Origin: Bog-473 sp963834405
GTDB lineage: Bacteria; Actinomycetota; Acidimicrobiia; Acidimicrobiales; RAAP-2
DNA length: 64,000 nucleotides
Reading direction: 5' to 3'
Assembly (NCBI GenBank): GCA_963834405.1
Contig: CAWIBX010000007.1
Location: forward strand, 1,116,001 to 1,180,000
Below the pieces are notes generated by a model. The model saw only the letters and a list, made by a program, of their open reading frames with translations. It was not told the origin of the DNA and made no database searches. Each line of letters begins with the position of its first letter. Position 1 is the first letter of the stretch. The position numbers and the translations under genes are program-made. Shown here piece by piece: positions 62,216 to 64,000 of the stretch.

Positions 62216-62919
62216 GCTCGGGGTCGGGGTCGGGGTCGGGCTCGGGCTTGGGGTCTGGCTCGGGGTCTGGCTCAGGCTCGGGCTCTGATGGGGCGCCCGA
62301 GACCTGGGTGGCGGGGTGCGTGGCGGCACAGATCGCCTTGGACGAAGCGCTGGTGGGATTGCGGGACGAGCAGGTCCGCGCGCTTTCGTTGTTGCCGGGC
62401 TGGAGCGTCGGGCACGTGCTCACACACATCGCGCGCAACGGGGACAGCTTCGTCTGGCGCCTGGAAGGAGCGGCGCAGGGTGAGCTGCGAGACCAGTACC
62501 CGGGTGGGCTCGAGCAACGGCGGACCGACATTGACGCCGGGGCGGGGCGACCGGCGGGTGCCCTCGTGGAGGACGTGGCGCAGAGCTCGGCGGCGGTGGT
62601 ACGAGTCATGGCGGAGCTGCCGGAGGCGGCCTGGGACGCCCCGTCGCGGACCTCCCTCGGGATCGTCGAGACGTCGCGTGACGCCGTCCTCGCCCGCTGG
62701 CGTGAGGTCGGCGTCCACCACGGTGACCTCGGACTGGAGCCGGTCCCGCTGCCGCCGGACCTCGTGGCGGTGTGGCTGCCCCGGGAGCTGCCGGCGCTCG
62801 GTGCCCGGACCGACCCTGCCGCCCTGCTGGCCTGGATCATCGGGCGGGGTGGGCCGCCAGAGCTGGCGCCCTGGCACGTGCCCGAGGCGGCGGCCCGCGG
62901 TGCCGGCGGGGGCAACTAG
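62212..62919 (+). CDS. Maleylpyruvate isomerase-like mycothiol-dependent protein
   Basis: A 235-residue DinB-fold protein of the maleylpyruvate isomerase N-terminal family. Metal His are in 'LPGWSVGHVLTHIARNGDSF' (His-x3-His) and 'VGVHHGDLGLEPVPL'. The fold usually binds mycothiol. The first ~25 residues are a Gly-Ser low-complexity stretch encoded by hexanucleotide repeats, unlike homologues. The GTG overlaps the decarboxylase stop by four bases, so the two are coupled. Confidence 0.85.
   Translation: MSSGSGSGSGSGLGSGSGSGSGSGSDGAPETWVAGCVAAQIALDEALVGLRDEQVRALSLLPGWSVGHVLTHIARNGDSFVWRLEGAAQGELRDQYPGGLEQRRTDIDAGAGRPAGALVEDVAQSSAAVVRVMAELPEAAWDAPSRTSLGIVETSRDAVLARWREVGVHHGDLGLEPVPLPPDLVAVWLPRELPALGARTDPAALLAWIIGRGGPPELAPWHVPEAAARGAGGGN
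62215..62286. repeat. Degenerate GGGTCG/GGCTCG hexanucleotide repeat (12 units)
   Basis: About twelve tandem hexamers of GGG/GGC followed by TCG/TCT encode the Gly-Ser tract at the start of the maleylpyruvate isomerase-like protein. Like the repeat at 57435 it is G-rich on the plus strand and in-frame, but it is more diverged. Confidence 0.85.
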
Positions 62920-63063
62920 CCATTAGTCCGCGAACAGCGATGGGATCGGAAGAGGACGTCCCTGCCGAGGCCTATTTTAAAAAGTATTCACGGAAGCGTT
63001 TATCGATTCGGCGCTTTCCGCTTGGGGACGGGCCACGTTCGTGGGTTCGAAGGGAGGAGAGCC

Positions 63064-64000
63064 CTACCCGGAGACGAAAGCGTTCCCGGACCGGTCGACC
63101 GCCACGCAGTAGGTCGTAGTCGGGCACGAGATGGCCGTCAGCGCGTGGCCGTTGTCGATGAGCGTGCCGCTGCTCCACGTGGTGCCGTTGAAGGCAAACA
63201 CGCGCCCGATGGAGTCGACGGCGCGGCAGAACGTGACGGTCGGGCAGGACACCCCGGTCAGGCCGGAGGCATTGGTGCCGTTGAGGGGAGGCTCGGTCGC
63301 AATGGACGCTGGCGCCGAGAAGCCTTGTCCGTTCCAGGTCAGCACCGCGCCGCTGCTGTCCACGAGCACGCAGAAGGTGGTGCTCGCGCAGGACACCGCG
63401 TTGAGCTGGCCCTGTGGGTCCGCCTGGTTCGGCTGCGTCCACGTATACCCGTTGAACACCGAGGGCCCGCCCTCGGCGGCGACACAAAACGTTGGCGACA
63501 CACACGAGACCTGGTTGGCCGAGCCCCAGGCGCCGAGGTTGCCCGACCACCCAGACCCGTTGAAGGCGAACGAATTCCCCTCTCCGTCGATCGTGATGCA
63601 GAAGTTCGGCGCGGTGCAGTCGATGGCGGTGAAGCCCATGGCGGAAGGAATCGTCGCCGGTGCCTGCCAGGCCGAACCATTGAACATGGCCACCTGGTTC
63701 AGGCTCGGCGCCGCTGCGCAGAAGGTGGGCGTGGCACACGAGAGATAGGACACCCCCTGTGGTGACGGCGAGGGCACCGGGGGTCCGATGGAGGCCGGCG
63801 TCCCGTTCGTCAGGCGGTAGGTCTGTCCGGCATCCGATCCGGCCAGGCATGTGCCCGGCGCCGGACATGACACGGTTGTGAGATTGCCGCCCGGCACGAC
63901 GTTGATGGCCTTGGACCATGACCCGACCGGTGACGGTTGCGTGGTGGTGGTTGTCGTGCTCGACGTCGACGCAGTGGCCGCATGGTTCGACGGCGACGAG
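63064..64000 (-). CDS. Secreted SCP-FC-repeat protein (5' partial)
   Basis: The frame is open to the right window edge, so the N-terminus is missing. The visible ~310 residues begin with a Ser/Thr linker (ASTSSTTTTTTQPSP) and then about seven repeats of ~40 residues of the form 'VSCPTVTFCRAVDSIGRVFA' followed by FNGTTW. Each has two Cys spaced six to eight apart, probably disulfide-linked, so an extracytoplasmic beta-propeller is likely. The 144 bases after its stop hold no gene. The same repeat type occurs in other actinobacterial surface proteins. Confidence 0.83.
   Translation of the reverse strand, partial: SSPSNHAATASTSSTTTTTTQPSPVGSWSKAINVVPGGNLTTVSCPAPGTCLAGSDAGQTYRLTNGTPASIGPPVPSPSPQGVSYLSCATPTFCAAAPSLNQVAMFNGSAWQAPATIPSAMGFTAIDCTAPNFCITIDGEGNSFAFNGSGWSGNLGAWGSANQVSCVSPTFCVAAEGGPSVFNGYTWTQPNQADPQGQLNAVSCASTTFCVLVDSSGAVLTWNGQGFSAPASIATEPPLNGTNASGLTGVSCPTVTFCRAVDSIGRVFAFNGTTWSSGTLIDNGHALTAISCPTTTYCVAVDRSGNAFVSG

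Noticed and set aside
59375..62329. Long minus-strand frame opposite the SulP and decarboxylase genes
   Set aside because: It mirrors two well-supported genes and has no family-like sequence or ribosome site.

Overview
The window looks like chromosomal DNA from a high-GC actinobacterium, most likely an uncultured member of the Acidimicrobiia. This is an inference from protein content: secreted proteins built on repeated 'YW-V-DGG-F-FG' units, many SDR and luciferase-like (F420/flavin) oxidoreductases, DUF2236 and DUF2889 proteins, a CtaG-containing aa3 oxidase cluster and widespread GTG starts with 4-bp ATGA/GTGA overlaps. No rRNA, tRNA, CRISPR array or phage module was seen. Both edges cut genes: an Ig-repeat protein on the left and a secreted repeat protein on the right.

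Layout. 0-4 kb: Ig-like repeat protein and a secreted beta-propeller/IPT protein. 4-6 kb: luciferase-like oxidoreductase and an SDR. 6-10.3 kb: a signalling block on the minus strand (CHASE-remnant histidine kinase with a frameshift, a receiver protein, a REC-GGDEF-EAL protein, then a STAS anti-anti-sigma factor and an RsbW-like kinase), with a LexA-like box upstream of the kinase. 10.5-18.6 kb: redox enzymes (extended SDR, AhpD-like protein, two SDRs, YceI, a luciferase-like enzyme) and two tandem paralogous secreted repeat proteins. 18.6-20.7 kb: a degraded patch with a frameshifted member of a widespread uncharacterised protein family and an IS630 transposase remnant. 20.9-25.2 kb: TetR/DUF2236 pair with a palindromic operator, a cyclic-nucleotide-binding protein and a two-component system facing a secreted protein. 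26-31.5 kb: aldehyde dehydrogenase, TetR regulator facing a flavin amine oxidase, a putative secreted glycoside hydrolase and a duplicated fragment of the amine oxidase.

31.5-43.7 kb is the most coherent block: respiratory genes. On the plus strand lie a small membrane protein, a TlpA-like thioredoxin, a SCO1/SenC protein and a membrane-anchored protein. Facing them on the minus strand are a sialidase-like propeller, a polytopic membrane protein fused to a second SCO1 domain, CtaG, a two-cysteine cupredoxin, cytochrome oxidase subunits II, I and III, an unlisted 43-residue membrane peptide and a frameshifted second CtaG-like protein. Together these supply the oxidase core and several routes for copper and thiol handling during its assembly.

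43.8-64 kb is mixed: Uma2 nuclease, DinB protein, dienelactone hydrolase, a thiolase-like protein lacking the usual cysteine and overlapping cydDC, a ParD-like/zeta toxin-antitoxin pair with a palindromic operator, TetR, DUF2889, histidine phosphatase, zinc-ribbon protein, Nudix, PhzF, aminotransferase with an Asn-Pro hexanucleotide repeat, EEP hydrolase, lipoprotein, SulP transporter, sphingosine-phosphate-lyase-like decarboxylase and a maleylpyruvate-isomerase-like protein with a Gly-Ser hexanucleotide repeat.

Three otherwise conserved genes carry single-base frameshifts. They may be true pseudogenes or sequencing/assembly indels; the sequence alone cannot decide.
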